This document shows positions 27,289-36,600 of a stretch of 61,613 bases of DNA, one piece after another. Made by a program: the position numbers and the translations under genes. Source of the DNA: Ignavibacteria bacterium (GTDB lineage: Bacteria; Bacteroidota; Ignavibacteria; UBA10030); NCBI GenBank assembly GCA_016873805.1, contig VGVZ01000018.1, positions 1 through 61,613 of the forward strand, given 5' to 3'. Position 1 is the stretch's first letter. Each line of letters opens with the position of its first letter. Below the pieces are notes generated by a model, which had not been told where the DNA came from, made no database searches, and saw only the letters and a list, made by a program, of their open reading frames with translations.

Positions 27289-27935
27289 TGCATGCCTCCA
27301 CGTTCAGATGATTGTGCGCTTGTTCGCTTCCTCCAAATCATCAGGACTTCCTTCCCTTTTCGCGGCTTTACAGAGGTCTCGGGAATCTCCTGCAGAATGA
27401 GATCGAATCGCGTCTGAAGTTCATTCTTTACTTCATCTACATCGACGGAAAACGGCGGTCCAGCCGGTCGGCCATCAACGGGAAAGAACAACCCGATGAA
27501 TATTCCTTCCGGCCGAAGAATGCGCTCGACAACTTTGAGGAATTCCATCCTCCGTTCGGGATCGATTGCACAATACGTCACATACTCCAATACATAATCG
27601 AATTGAGCCGTGAGTGAATCGGGAAGTGAAAAAAGATCGTGCTCAAGAAGACGAACAGCGACACCCTCGCCGCGAATGCGGTCGGCCGCATCCGCGAGCG
27701 CCAGGGGTGAAAAATCGATGGCCGTCACGTTAAAGCCTCCCTTCGCAAAGAGGATTGAATCGTACCCCCGGCCGCATCCAAGCACGGCAATCGATCCAAC
27801 ACGTGGGAGAATGCTTCGCGCGAGGAGATCGACAAAGACCGGAGTGGGAGATCCAAGGTCCCAATGCGAATCCCCCGCTCGGTACCGTTGATCCCAGAAG
27901 CGGGAAGTGCTGAGCACTGAATTGTCACGATTCAT
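27285..27935 (-). CDS. Class I SAM-dependent methyltransferase, TPMT-like (PF05724)
   Basis: The 216-residue protein starts with FWDQRYRAGDSHWDLGSPTP, resembling the thiopurine-methyltransferase family. SAM motif I is VLGCGRGYD (51-59), followed by AIDFSP. Related enzymes methylate thiols, selenium or tellurium compounds, or halides; the substrate here is unknown. The frame stays open much further upstream, but those residues are out-of-frame sequence of the membrane-protein gene. The ATG at 27935 gives the full domain. Confidence 0.87.
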   Translation of the reverse strand: MNRDNSVLSTSRFWDQRYRAGDSHWDLGSPTPVFVDLLARSILPRVGSIAVLGCGRGYDSILFAKGGFNVTAIDFSPLALADAADRIRGEGVAVRLLEHDLFSLPDSLTAQFDYVLEYVTYCAIDPERRMEFLKVVERILRPEGIFIGLFFPVDGRPAGPPFSVDVDEVKNELQTRFDLILQEIPETSVKPRKGKEVLMIWRKRTSAQSSERGGMQ

Positions 27936-27970
27936 GGCATCAAGATACAGAAATATCGATCGGCATACCC

Positions 27971-28004
27971 GAAAAAACAAACGCCTCGCCGGATCGGAGA
28001 GGCG
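27971..28004 (-). terminator. Intrinsic terminator after the membrane-protein gene
   Basis: On the minus strand CGCCTC (28004-27999) pairs with GAGGCG (27987-27982), partly extended inside, followed by TTTGTTTTTT. It separates the rmuC/membrane-protein unit from the methyltransferase. Confidence 0.75.
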
Positions 28005-28030
28005 CATCGGCACCATCGCCACAACCGGGA

Positions 28031-28840
28031 CTATATGATCGGCTTGGTCAGCAGTTGGCGAAATCGTTCGCCGAACCACGCGCCGCCAAAGACCAGAAGG
28101 AATCCGATCGCCAGATGGAATACGAGGACACTGATTCTCGTCGTCGCTTCCAACCAAAGGAGCACGCCACAGAGGAAAACAAGCACAGCTCCCACGAGCG
28201 CAGGTTCTCTCATGCTCATTCGCTGAGATCGGTAGCCGAGCACGAGTCCGCTTGCGAGAAATCCCGCGAGCATGCCGATGTGCACAACGTTTTCGTTGAT
28301 CACGAAAAGCGGCTTGAGCACGAACAGGAACATAAGATTGAATCCCAGTCCGACGGAAAGGCTTGTCCCGACAAGCCTCCACGGAAACCGGAGATACGCA
28401 TAGGTGTTTTCCTGCGCCTCGAGGAGATCCGCGAGTCTCCGCCGACCGATCCACCCGCCGAGCAATGCGCTGCACAGATTCAGCACGGCCCAATAGAGCA
28501 TCGCCTCCCTGCCCATCAATCCCAGCCGTTCATCGATCGCGAGAAGTCCCGCCACGATTCCGAGCAACGCGAGTGCGGACACAAGCACCTCCCGGGTGAA
28601 GATGCCTGTGGAGAAGTATCCAATCACCAATCCCCCGAGGACGAAACCGATCACCATTCCGAGCATTTGGAGCGGCTCGATCGGAAGGAGAGCGCTCAGG
28701 ACGAAAAGCGATGAACCCGTCACGATCAATCCGACGATAACTCCCAGAACGATCCACTTCCATTGGAACGCCCCTGAGTCCAAGGCGTCATGATCGATCA
28801 TGATACGAACATCATCGTTCTGTGACGGATTCGTGGTCAT
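28031..28840 (-). CDS. Polytopic membrane protein of unknown function
   Basis: I do not recognise this 269-residue protein. It has a polar N terminus of about 27 residues and about eight hydrophobic helices. Short linkers are rich in Gly and in Arg/Glu, and GLVLGYRSQRMSMREP lies between later helices. There is no signal peptide, Cys pair or catalytic motif. It starts 6 bp after rmuC and is followed by a terminator, so it is the last gene of the unit that may begin at the DUF1028 gene. Confidence 0.8.
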   Translation of the reverse strand: MTTNPSQNDDVRIMIDHDALDSGAFQWKWIVLGVIVGLIVTGSSLFVLSALLPIEPLQMLGMVIGFVLGGLVIGYFSTGIFTREVLVSALALLGIVAGLLAIDERLGLMGREAMLYWAVLNLCSALLGGWIGRRRLADLLEAQENTYAYLRFPWRLVGTSLSVGLGFNLMFLFVLKPLFVINENVVHIGMLAGFLASGLVLGYRSQRMSMREPALVGAVLVFLCGVLLWLEATTRISVLVFHLAIGFLLVFGGAWFGERFRQLLTKPII

Positions 28841-28846
28841 TCTGTA

Positions 28847-30028
28847 TCACTCGTTGTTTGTGAACGCGTCAAGCTGGCGGGAGCTCTCGGCCTCCGGTAG
28901 ACTCTGGATACTCGTCAACCGATGGATGAAATTCCCCAGCTGCTTATCTGCCTTGTCATAGTTGTTCTTCGCGTTGGTCAGCTGGCCACCAAGAGTCTCG
29001 AAGACATCAGCGAATTTTTGGAGATCAGACTCCAGGCGCTTCAATTGTTCGTACACTTCACGTGCGCGCCGTTCAATCTGCATCCCCTTAAGGCCCTTGA
29101 CGATAACCATGAGATGCGCGTAGAGGCTATTCGGAGAGACGGGCACAACATGCTTTTCCGTCGCATAAGCGAAGATCCCTTTTTCCTCGCCGAACATTTC
29201 ATCCTTGATGATTGTCTCGTAGTAGATGTTCTCTGCCGGGATGTACATCAGCGCAAAGTCGAATGTTCCCTCATCGGGAACAATGTACTTCTCCGCGATC
29301 GCATCGATATGTTTTTTGACATCCGACACGAAGGTCCGCGCCGCCGTTTTTTTCTCCTGTTCACTTCGCGCCTCGATCATCCGTCGGAAGTTTTCCAGCG
29401 GAAATTTAGAATCGACCGGAACTTTTCCGCCGGCGGTGAGGATGATCGCATCGACTGTCTGCCCGTTGCGGAATGTATACTGTGTTTCGTAGAAACCGGT
29501 TGCGAGTACCTGCTTGAGGAGGTCCTCGAGGAGCAGTTCTCCCAATCCTCCCCGGAACTTCGGCGCTTTGAGCATCTCTTCAAGCTTCGAGACGCTCTGG
29601 CCGAGTTCCTTGATTTCCTGAGTTGCCTGGCTCAGCTCTCCTAGCTTGTTCTGGACCGATTGAATCACGCTCGCCGCTCTGTCCAGCCGTGTCCCGACAT
29701 CTCCCGTATTGGTCTGCAACTGATGTGTGACGCTGCTCAGCTGCGACGTGACAAGGGCGAGCTGTTGACCGACCGTATCGGTCGTTGTTTTCAGACTCTG
29801 GAAAACGACATCAGTTGTTCTCTGGAGCGATCCTCCCAGAAGATCCGCGGTGTTCTTCAGACTCTGGCTCACCTCGGAGCGAAGCGCATCCATCTGCTGT
29901 TGAACGAGAAGCGAGGCATCGCCGCCTTCAGCCGATTTCTGGCGCAGCAGCTTCCCCAGGATGATCAACAGCGCGCCAATCATCACGCAGAGAATAATGA
30001 GCACAATCACAACAAGCGAATCCATCAT
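28847..30028 (-). CDS. rmuC: RmuC family DNA-recombination protein
   Basis: The 393-residue protein begins with one membrane-spanning helix (about 5-25). A long coiled coil rich in Gln/Leu/Thr follows (about 35-150), then the RmuC nuclease-like domain with the stretch FRGGLGELLLEDLLKQVL and KVPVDSKFPLENF. RmuC limits inversions at short inverted repeats in E. coli; its activity is predicted from fold, not shown. It lies between kbl and the unknown membrane protein. Confidence 0.93.
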   Translation of the reverse strand: MMDSLVVIVLIILCVMIGALLIILGKLLRQKSAEGGDASLLVQQQMDALRSEVSQSLKNTADLLGGSLQRTTDVVFQSLKTTTDTVGQQLALVTSQLSSVTHQLQTNTGDVGTRLDRAASVIQSVQNKLGELSQATQEIKELGQSVSKLEEMLKAPKFRGGLGELLLEDLLKQVLATGFYETQYTFRNGQTVDAIILTAGGKVPVDSKFPLENFRRMIEARSEQEKKTAARTFVSDVKKHIDAIAEKYIVPDEGTFDFALMYIPAENIYYETIIKDEMFGEEKGIFAYATEKHVVPVSPNSLYAHLMVIVKGLKGMQIERRAREVYEQLKRLESDLQKFADVFETLGGQLTNAKNNYDKADKQLGNFIHRLTSIQSLPEAESSRQLDAFTNNE

Positions 30029-30052
30029 TCAATCTCTCGGATGGTGAAACCT

Positions 30053-31267
30053 TCAGATAACGTTCATCTTCTTGCCGACCTTCTTGAATGCTTCCAACGC
30101 ACGGTCAAGATCTTTTTCCGTCAGCGCGGCAGAGATCTGTGCGCGGAGTCGAGCTTCCCCTTTCGGAACCACAGGGAACCAAAGGCCTTTGATGTAGACT
30201 CCCTCTTTCAGGAGTGCCGCGCTCATATCCTGCGCGATCGATGCCTCACCGAGCATGACGGGAACAATCGGATGTGTTCCATCAAGGATTGTGAATCCCA
30301 AATTCTTGATCTCGCGTCGGAAGTATGCGGTGTTCGTCTGCAGTCGCTTGACGATCGATTTGTCCTTTGAGAGGAGATCAAACGACGCAATACAGGCCAG
30401 GACGATCGGCGGGGGAAGCGAATTGGAGAACGTGTACGGGCGCGACTTCTGTCGAAGATACGAAATGAGCTCCTTCGATCCGCTGATGTACCCCCCCGAG
30501 GCACCGCCAATCGCCTTGCCGAGCGTTCCCGTGAGGACGTCGACACGTCCGAGAACACCGAATTCCTCAGGTGTCCCACGCCCCGATGTTCCGCACACCC
30601 CAATGGCATGCGAATCATCGACAAAGAGCATCGCATCATGTTTCCGGCAAATCTCGACCAAACGATGCAAAGGCGCGAGATCACCTTCCATGCTGAACAC
30701 GCCATCGGTTGCCACGATTCTGAGGCGATAATTCTTGTCGCGATCTTCCTCGAGAAGCCGCTCGAGGTGAGCCATATCGGCATGATTGTAGATCTTCTTG
30801 TCGGTCGTTTCCGGCCGGCACAGCCGCTGGCCATCGATAATACTCGCGTGATTGAGCCGATCGGAGTAGATCACATCTTTGTAATGGTCGAGGCCAAGCT
30901 TCTCATTTGTGATCGAAGCGAAGAATCCCTCGTTCGCGGCGAAGCAGGACGAAAAGAGAATCGTGTCCTCTGCACCGACGAATTTCGAAATCCTTTTTTC
31001 GAGCTCAAGATGAATGGTTTGCGTCCCGCAAATGAACCGAACAGAAGCAACACCATATCCGTATTGCTTGATGCCGTCGATGGCCGCCTTCTTGACCAGC
31101 GGATGATTCGCCATGCCGAGATAGTTGTTGGAAGCAAGCATGACGACATCCTTCTTCTTCACCTTTACCACACCCGCCTGCGCGCTTTCGAGCGCGGTTT
31201 CATACTTGAATGTCTTCGACTCTTCGAGTCGGGCAAGCTCAGCTACAATGAGGTCATTAATCTTCAT
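30053..31267 (-). CDS. kbl: Glycine C-acetyltransferase (2-amino-3-ketobutyrate CoA ligase)
   Basis: The 404-residue PLP-dependent alpha-oxoamine synthase shows SNNYLG (46-51), [12 protein letters not shown] (D217 region) and the PLP lysine K251 in [14 protein letters not shown]. Its neighbour is a threonine-dehydrogenase-like gene, so it most likely cleaves 2-amino-3-ketobutyrate with CoA to glycine and acetyl-CoA. BioF and serine palmitoyltransferase share the fold; the neighbour argues for Kbl. It starts 56 bp after tdh. Confidence 0.93.
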   Translation of the reverse strand: MKINDLIVAELARLEESKTFKYETALESAQAGVVKVKKKDVVMLASNNYLGMANHPLVKKAAIDGIKQYGYGVASVRFICGTQTIHLELEKRISKFVGAEDTILFSSCFAANEGFFASITNEKLGLDHYKDVIYSDRLNHASIIDGQRLCRPETTDKKIYNHADMAHLERLLEEDRDKNYRLRIVATDGVFSMEGDLAPLHRLVEICRKHDAMLFVDDSHAIGVCGTSGRGTPEEFGVLGRVDVLTGTLGKAIGGASGGYISGSKELISYLRQKSRPYTFSNSLPPPIVLACIASFDLLSKDKSIVKRLQTNTAYFRREIKNLGFTILDGTHPIVPVMLGEASIAQDMSAALLKEGVYIKGLWFPVVPKGEARLRAQISAALTEKDLDRALEAFKKVGKKMNVI

Positions 31268-31323
31268 GAGAATCCCAATTCCCTGGTGTGCGGTTTCGTG
31301 AATCCCCTCAGACGATCATCATC

Positions 31324-32550
31324 TTACGGCTTCAGGAGTACTTTGAATGCGTCCCCCGCCTTGATGGCCGCGAATCCTTCATCAAATTTCTCAAGCGGAA
31401 TCTGATGCGACACGATTCCGGAAGCCATCAGTTTCTTTGCCATCCCCTCGCGCAGGAGCACTTCCATCTGGTCCCACGTTTGAAAGACTTTCCGACCGAT
31501 GATCCCATGCACCGTGATGCCCCGGAAGATGATGTTCTTGGCGAAATCGACTTCGATCGTCCCCGAGGGGAGTCCGAGTAATGAGAAGACCCCTCCCATC
31601 CGGAGCACCTTCGCGGCGTCGATGTAGGCATTATAATTTCCAGACATCTCAAAGACCGCATCGACGCCCGTCTGGTCTGTCTCGCCCAGGATTGTATCGA
31701 CAAACCGATGTCGCTCGTCTGCCATCGCAACATCAAAACAGTGATCGGCCCCGAAAGACTTCGCGAGCGCAAAACGATGGTTGACGAGTTTCTCGTGCGG
31801 ATAGTGATCCCGGGATGCATCGGTCACATAGATGCGCTTTGCTCCTGCCGACTTCGCTACTGCCACGGCGAGGAGACCCTGCACGCCAAGGCCGAGGATG
31901 GCGACCGAACGATCGCGTACCGGCGCGGAGAACACCGTATGTGTTCCATTCCCCAACGCGTCCATGAAGCTGATGATCTCCGGAGGAATTTCCCTGCCAT
32001 AGAACAGGCGGACATTGCGCGCGGGCACCTTGACATACTCTGCCCACGCACCGTCATTGTGCAATCCCTGAATGATCGTGTTTCGACATACGTGGTATTC
32101 CCCCAGCGAACACTGATAGCAGGTACCGCACGTGACGTGCATTTCCGCGGTACCGAAGAACTTCTTCTCCAGCATCCTCAGAAAACCAGGCTCCGATGCG
32201 AGCGCAGAAGGCGTTTTCCGACGGACCATGGCCCTCACATCTCGATTCGTTTTGGCCTTCCGGATCATCAATCGCGCGAGATGGACTCGCGCTTGTTTTC
32301 CCGCATCGACTATCGTGCCGCTGAATTCGTGGCCAATCGTGACGGGATCATCCACAGCATGCAACATCTCTTTTTGCAGCGATGATTTGCTGTTGTAGAT
32401 CCCAACGTCGGTACCGCAGATTCCACCCGCGAAGACCTTGATGATCACGTCGTTGGGATCTTCGATTGTGGGTTCCGGTTTTTCTGTCAACAACATGCCT
32501 TTCGGCCATTCCTGACCGGGCTTCGGTTTCGGTTTAACGATGGCTTTCAT
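31324..32550 (-). CDS. tdh: Threonine 3-dehydrogenase-like zinc MDR enzyme with an internal insertion
   Basis: The 408-residue enzyme oxidises threonine (probably) to 2-amino-3-ketobutyrate with NAD+. Catalytic zinc ligands are C45, H74 and E75; structural zinc ligands are C141, C144, C147 and C155. The Rossmann motif GLGVQG and the C-terminal FRGITVHGIIGRKVFQTWDQM match Tdh. Between E75 and C141 there are about 66 residues, roughly 38 more than in E. coli Tdh. The usual VGDRV element is replaced by a basic helical segment (about 86-135). kbl directly downstream supports the threonine role. Confidence 0.87.
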   Translation of the reverse strand: MKAIVKPKPKPGQEWPKGMLLTEKPEPTIEDPNDVIIKVFAGGICGTDVGIYNSKSSLQKEMLHAVDDPVTIGHEFSGTIVDAGKQARVHLARLMIRKAKTNRDVRAMVRRKTPSALASEPGFLRMLEKKFFGTAEMHVTCGTCYQCSLGEYHVCRNTIIQGLHNDGAWAEYVKVPARNVRLFYGREIPPEIISFMDALGNGTHTVFSAPVRDRSVAILGLGVQGLLAVAVAKSAGAKRIYVTDASRDHYPHEKLVNHRFALAKSFGADHCFDVAMADERHRFVDTILGETDQTGVDAVFEMSGNYNAYIDAAKVLRMGGVFSLLGLPSGTIEVDFAKNIIFRGITVHGIIGRKVFQTWDQMEVLLREGMAKKLMASGIVSHQIPLEKFDEGFAAIKAGDAFKVLLKP

Positions 32551-32610
32551 AAGAGTGGCGTGTGTTCCGTTTCGGTATGAGGAAATCCTCCCGCACGAAC
32601 GCGCAGGCGA

Positions 32611-33624
32611 CTATCGCTGCTTCCACCGTCGATAGTTCGCTCGAATATCCTCCAGCACTTCTTTGTCGATCCGATTGTCGTCTCGAATCCTGACATCGTA
32701 GTTTTCCCAACCCATAAAATCCTGCAACGCTTTCTTCGTTGCATCATCAAATCGGCCGTTGACCGGTCCCTTGTAAAACCGCATTCCTTTGTACGCCTCA
32801 TCCGACAGCATCGATTGCAGTTCCGTACATAGCTCCGGCGTAATTGGATGAAGGTTCGTCGAATCCGATCGGAAGAAAAAGAGCTTGTGGAGCGTGTACA
32901 AGCGCTCTAACTCCTCGAGAGGCCGGGAATGATCGTACACGGAGATGTCGATGAGGTCGTCCGTCGTACCATCATAGCCTCCCCCTTTTCGCTTGACCAA
33001 GAGTGCAGCAGATTGTTCGCCTCGCCGATCTCCACCCGCCTTCCCGCCTGCAACCAACGCAGCAACAAGTCGATCCGCCAGGGAACCGGACGTCCGTTCG
33101 AAGGTCGTTGCCATTGTCTCGATCGTCTCCCGTCCTACAAGGATGTTGCCTTGTACTGCGAAGCCCTTGCCGGTGATGAGCGCCCCTTTTGCCCCAAAAA
33201 CGTTACCGGTTCGGCCGCCGGCCCAATCGAAGCATTCATTTCCTGTCCAACTCGCTGCATTTCCTCGAGCATCGACGATTCCCGCCTGGCGGGCTTCTCT
33301 CCCGTCATCCGTCTCGACGAGAATGTGCAGCGCCTGCTCCGCCGACGCCCCGTTCCTCATCAGCGTAAGCCCTCTCGGGCCGTAAGAGACGTTGGCGAAG
33401 GATTGTGTGGCAACAGCGCCGACTCCCGCTTCCGCCCAGGGGACCACTGGTCGGACATTTGGAAACTTCGACTGAACGGCTACGCCCACATCTCCGGTCG
33501 TGAGATCCACAGCGACGATCGAGAATGTTCCGACATGGAGCGGCCGAGGAGAGATCTTGAAGAAGGCAAGGACAAACGTCGCAGCGAACACCAGGAGCAG
33601 GATACCCCACCGAAGTGTTTTCAT
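32611..33624 (-). CDS. DUF1028 (Ntn-hydrolase-like) protein with C-terminal peptidoglycan-binding-like domain
   Basis: The 337-residue protein has an N-terminal membrane anchor or signal (about 5-22). The DUF1028 domain (about 31-235) starts at VGTFSIVAVDLTTGDVGVAV and includes TQSFANVSYGPRGL. The C-terminal segment (about 260-333) resembles a PG_binding_1 helical repeat (GPVNGRFDDATKKALQDFMG). The enzymatic function of DUF1028 is not established. It lies 60 bp upstream of tdh in the same direction and has its own candidate promoter. Confidence 0.85.
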   Translation of the reverse strand: MKTLRWGILLLVFAATFVLAFFKISPRPLHVGTFSIVAVDLTTGDVGVAVQSKFPNVRPVVPWAEAGVGAVATQSFANVSYGPRGLTLMRNGASAEQALHILVETDDGREARQAGIVDARGNAASWTGNECFDWAGGRTGNVFGAKGALITGKGFAVQGNILVGRETIETMATTFERTSGSLADRLVAALVAGGKAGGDRRGEQSAALLVKRKGGGYDGTTDDLIDISVYDHSRPLEELERLYTLHKLFFFRSDSTNLHPITPELCTELQSMLSDEAYKGMRFYKGPVNGRFDDATKKALQDFMGWENYDVRIRDDNRIDKEVLEDIRANYRRWKQR

Positions 33625-33770
33625 GCTGAACCTCCATCGTGCACGCAGAAGGATCTGAATACGGTACGAAGAATGCAGGAGAATATCGTCACCGGGCTGC
33701 TCTATTGAACGACAGATGTGGAGGATGGTTGGCGCCTCGTCTCCGGAGCGCGGAAAAACGGTGTTGCGGC

Positions 33771-33799
33771 AATATACACAGTTTTGGATTGGAACTCAA
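33771..33799 (-). promoter_or_regulatory. Candidate promoter of DUF1028-tdh-kbl
   Basis: Minus strand: TTGAGT (33799-33794), 17 nt, TATATT (33776-33771), then G. It lies just past the rsmB stop and gives a leader of about 140 nt before the DUF1028 gene, in which I see no known riboswitch. Confidence 0.55.
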
Positions 33800-33808
33800 A
33801 AACAGCAA

Positions 33809-35194
33809 TCAAGGGGAAGAATTTTTCCTCATCCGCACGGCAAACGAGCCGTCCATCCCGTGTACATGCGGATAGGTGGCGACAATTCCATCGCCCTGCA
33901 CGAGATCGGTATGGACAAGTGCGGCGGCATTCTCAATCGTGAAACCCGTATGCTGGGCAAGAAAGTCTCGAATGATATCGCTGTTCTCCTCGGGCTCGAC
34001 GGTACAGGTGCTATACACGAGCACACCGCCATCCCTGACCAGGGTGGCCGCATGGTTGAGGATCTGCCGTTGCGTATCGGCCAGCCTCAACAAATCTTCC
34101 TGTTCCCGTTTCCACTTGGCGTCGGGCTTCTTGGAGAGCACGCCGAGTCCGGAACACGGCACATCGACAAGAACCTTGTCGCCCAGCGCGACATTAACTT
34201 CCTGTGCGTCGGCGGTCAGAAATTGAACGTTCACGATTCCCAGTCGCTGACAGGCTGACCGCACCATGTTCAGGCGGGTCTCGTACTTATCGATCGCGAC
34301 GATCTCACCGATGTTATGAAGGAGTTCACCGATGTAGGTTGTCTTCCCCCCCGGCGCGGCGCACAGGTCTATTACTCGTTCCCCTTGCTGGGGATTGAGG
34401 AGGCGCACGGGCAAGCCGGCGCTTTCGTCCTGAACGACAAAGAATCCTTCACGAAACATTTCGGAGGCACCGATGCCCGCCATGTGCTTGACGCGCACGA
34501 ACCAATCGAGATACGGCGATCGGATGTGTTCGATCTGGTGCTCGCCGAGCTTCTTCAGGAAGAGGTTGAAATCGATCTTCAGGCGATTCACTCTGAGCGT
34601 GAGATCGGGGATCCGGTTGTTCGCGTCGAGGAGACGCTTGGTCTCGTCATACCCGAAGCGGTCGACCCAGCGGCGAACCATCCAGAGCGGATGCGACTCC
34701 ACGACCGCAAGGTGCTGGATCTTGTCTTCATTGATGTCGGGATAGCGGATGTTATCGATACTCCGGATGATATTCCGAAGGATCGCGTTGACCTGGTTGG
34801 CAACCTTCTGGCCTCGAAGTCGTTTCGTAAACTCCACGGCCTCATTGACCGCGGCAGAGTGAGGCACTCGATCGAGGAAGAGAATTTGATAGAGCGCAAC
34901 GCGAAGCGCATTCCGGATATTGGTTTCCGCCTTCGTAAAACTTCCGTGGAAGAATCCGGTCAGGATCCAGTCGACCTTCATTCTCCATCGAATCACGCCC
35001 GTGACGATTTCATTCATCAATCCCTTGTCTAGCTCGTTCATGTCGGTCGATCGCATTTCGTGATCGATCAACCGATCGAGATAGGCGTCCGAGCGTTCGA
35101 TCCGATTGAGAACCTTCACGGCGGTTCCTCGCGGACCTTTGTAGAGGTTCTCGGTGGTCGAGATTCCGGGCGCAGCAGTTGGCTCTACCGACAC
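33809..35194 (-). CDS. rsmB: 16S rRNA (cytosine-967 C5)-methyltransferase RsmB
   Basis: The 461-residue protein has an N-terminal NusB-like domain (helical, about 20-165) and a C-terminal m5C methyltransferase domain. The SAM site is CAAPGGKTTYIGELL; the catalytic cysteines are in DVPCSGLGVLSKKPDAKW and YSTCTVEPEENSD. I chose the GTG at 35194, with GAGGAG about 5 nt upstream. An in-frame ATG at 35224 overlapping the upstream stop would add 10 residues. It follows the GlmU-like gene. Confidence 0.92.
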   Translation of the reverse strand: MSVEPTAAPGISTTENLYKGPRGTAVKVLNRIERSDAYLDRLIDHEMRSTDMNELDKGLMNEIVTGVIRWRMKVDWILTGFFHGSFTKAETNIRNALRVALYQILFLDRVPHSAAVNEAVEFTKRLRGQKVANQVNAILRNIIRSIDNIRYPDINEDKIQHLAVVESHPLWMVRRWVDRFGYDETKRLLDANNRIPDLTLRVNRLKIDFNLFLKKLGEHQIEHIRSPYLDWFVRVKHMAGIGASEMFREGFFVVQDESAGLPVRLLNPQQGERVIDLCAAPGGKTTYIGELLHNIGEIVAIDKYETRLNMVRSACQRLGIVNVQFLTADAQEVNVALGDKVLVDVPCSGLGVLSKKPDAKWKREQEDLLRLADTQRQILNHAATLVRDGGVLVYSTCTVEPEENSDIIRDFLAQHTGFTIENAAALVHTDLVQGDGIVATYPHVHGMDGSFAVRMRKNSSP

Positions 35195-35220
35195 GTTTTC
35201 TCCTCTTCTTTCTTCACCGA

Positions 35221-36486
35221 TCATCCGTCAATGTCGGGATATGACCGTTCTTCACGGGTCGCATCGAACACTCTCTTGAACAGCTCTTCTTCGGCAGTCG
35301 AGAACACGACATGTCGCCGTTCCATGACACGCCGCGCGACTTCGCGTGCACGCTGAAGATCGTACGTCTCCAGAAGTCCTTCCCCGGTTACCCATGAAAA
35401 GGAGGGGATCCATTTCGGAGGGAATCCGGCCATCGCCACGTTGCAGCTCACGCCGACCACGGCGCCGGTATTGAACATCGAGTTGATCGCGGATTTCGTA
35501 TGATCTCCCATGATAAGCCCGAAGAATTGCAGTCCCGTATTGATCTGCCTTCCGGCGATCGTGACGCGAACGTGTCCATAGTTATTTTTCAGGTCGCTCG
35601 TGTTGGTGTCGGCACCGAGATTCACCCACTTCCCCACATATGAGTGGCCGAGGAACCCGCTGTGCTGTTTGTTTGAGTACCCGTGGACGATGGAGGAATC
35701 GATTTCTCCTCCCACTTTGCATCTGGGCCCAATGGTACAACCCTCGTAGATGCTGGCACCGACCTTGACGAGCGAATTGGAACCGATGAACGAGGGGCCG
35801 ATAATCGTTGCCTGCGAGAAGACCTTTACTTGATCACCGATGATGATAGGCCCATCTGTCGCATCCAGCACGGCTCCCGGCATCACGTTTGATCCTTTCC
35901 CAATCATGATCTTCTTTGGTGCGACGACATACGCCCCTTTCCAGATCTTCCCTTTGCTCCCTCGTTTGTGCGCAAGGAGATCCTCACCATCGTGGATCAA
36001 CATGTCACCGTTTCGATGAACGAGGTCCCACGGATAGCTGACAAGCTTGACGTCAACGTCGGTTCCCGCGATGGGACCGAAGTGCTTCGTACTGAGCGGA
36101 TGCTTCAACTCCGTTTCCACGCCTCGCAAATTTGATCCGCTCAACCGGGCCGCGACCACCTGCCCATCTTTGAGATAGAGCTGGTCACGTTTTGAGTCGA
36201 GGGGGAACAGGCGTGCGAGGTTTCTCTCTTCCAGGATTCTTCCATTGAGAAAGAGGCAGTGGTCGTCGGGAAGCTTGTTGATCGGGCAATCCGGATTTCG
36301 CAGCGAGAGGTATTCCGCCAGGTACTCCCTGCAGTGCAGCACGACTCTGGCTTTCGGGAAGGAGCGCTGAATGCGTTCCCTGAGCGACGTCGTTCCACAC
36401 TTGAGGTCATAGACGGGACGAGTGTACACCAAGGGGAGAAAATTTCCAAACGTTTCGTCTTCGAAGATGCAGATAGTGGAAGGCAT
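35221..36486 (-). CDS. GlmU-like putative sugar nucleotidyltransferase / acetyltransferase (TIGR03991 type)
   Basis: The 421-residue protein starts with FEDETFGNFLPLVYTRPVYDLKCG, the signature of the alternative Bacteroidota GlmU-like family. That family lacks the standard GGxGTR nucleotidyltransferase loop. A left-handed beta-helix (about 200-350) follows, with repeats such as IMIGKGSNVMPGAVLD and IIIGDQVKVFSQATIIG. It probably supplies UDP-GlcNAc or a related sugar nucleotide together with GlmM, but the reaction is unproven. I chose the ATG at 36486, with AGGAG about 5 nt upstream. Confidence 0.87.
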   Translation of the reverse strand: MPSTICIFEDETFGNFLPLVYTRPVYDLKCGTTSLRERIQRSFPKARVVLHCREYLAEYLSLRNPDCPINKLPDDHCLFLNGRILEERNLARLFPLDSKRDQLYLKDGQVVAARLSGSNLRGVETELKHPLSTKHFGPIAGTDVDVKLVSYPWDLVHRNGDMLIHDGEDLLAHKRGSKGKIWKGAYVVAPKKIMIGKGSNVMPGAVLDATDGPIIIGDQVKVFSQATIIGPSFIGSNSLVKVGASIYEGCTIGPRCKVGGEIDSSIVHGYSNKQHSGFLGHSYVGKWVNLGADTNTSDLKNNYGHVRVTIAGRQINTGLQFFGLIMGDHTKSAINSMFNTGAVVGVSCNVAMAGFPPKWIPSFSWVTGEGLLETYDLQRAREVARRVMERRHVVFSTAEEELFKRVFDATREERSYPDIDG

Positions 36487-36545
36487 GGCAGCTCCTGTTG
36501 CGACGGTTGGAAGGTCTTCGTTCGGGAAAAAACCGTTCCGAAATG

Positions 36546-36578
36546 AAAAAGCGGAATGCATTTCACAATACATTCCGC
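36546..36578 (-). terminator. Intrinsic terminator after rpmE
   Basis: On the minus strand an 11-bp stem (36578-36568 with 36561-36551, one G-T wobble) with a 6-nt loop is followed by TTTTT. It lies 23 nt past the rpmE stop. Confidence 0.8.
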
Positions 36579-36600
36579 CATATCCTGGATGCGACGGCGA

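Noticed and set aside
26170-27417. 415-codon plus-strand frame opposite the quinone-oxidoreductase gene
   Set aside because: The minus strand encodes a complete MDR protein with motifs; the opposite frame has no recognisable domain and is a codon-bias shadow.
27936-28493. Long upstream extension of the methyltransferase frame
   Set aside because: It lies antiphase within the membrane-protein gene and across its terminator, and is Arg-rich with no domain.
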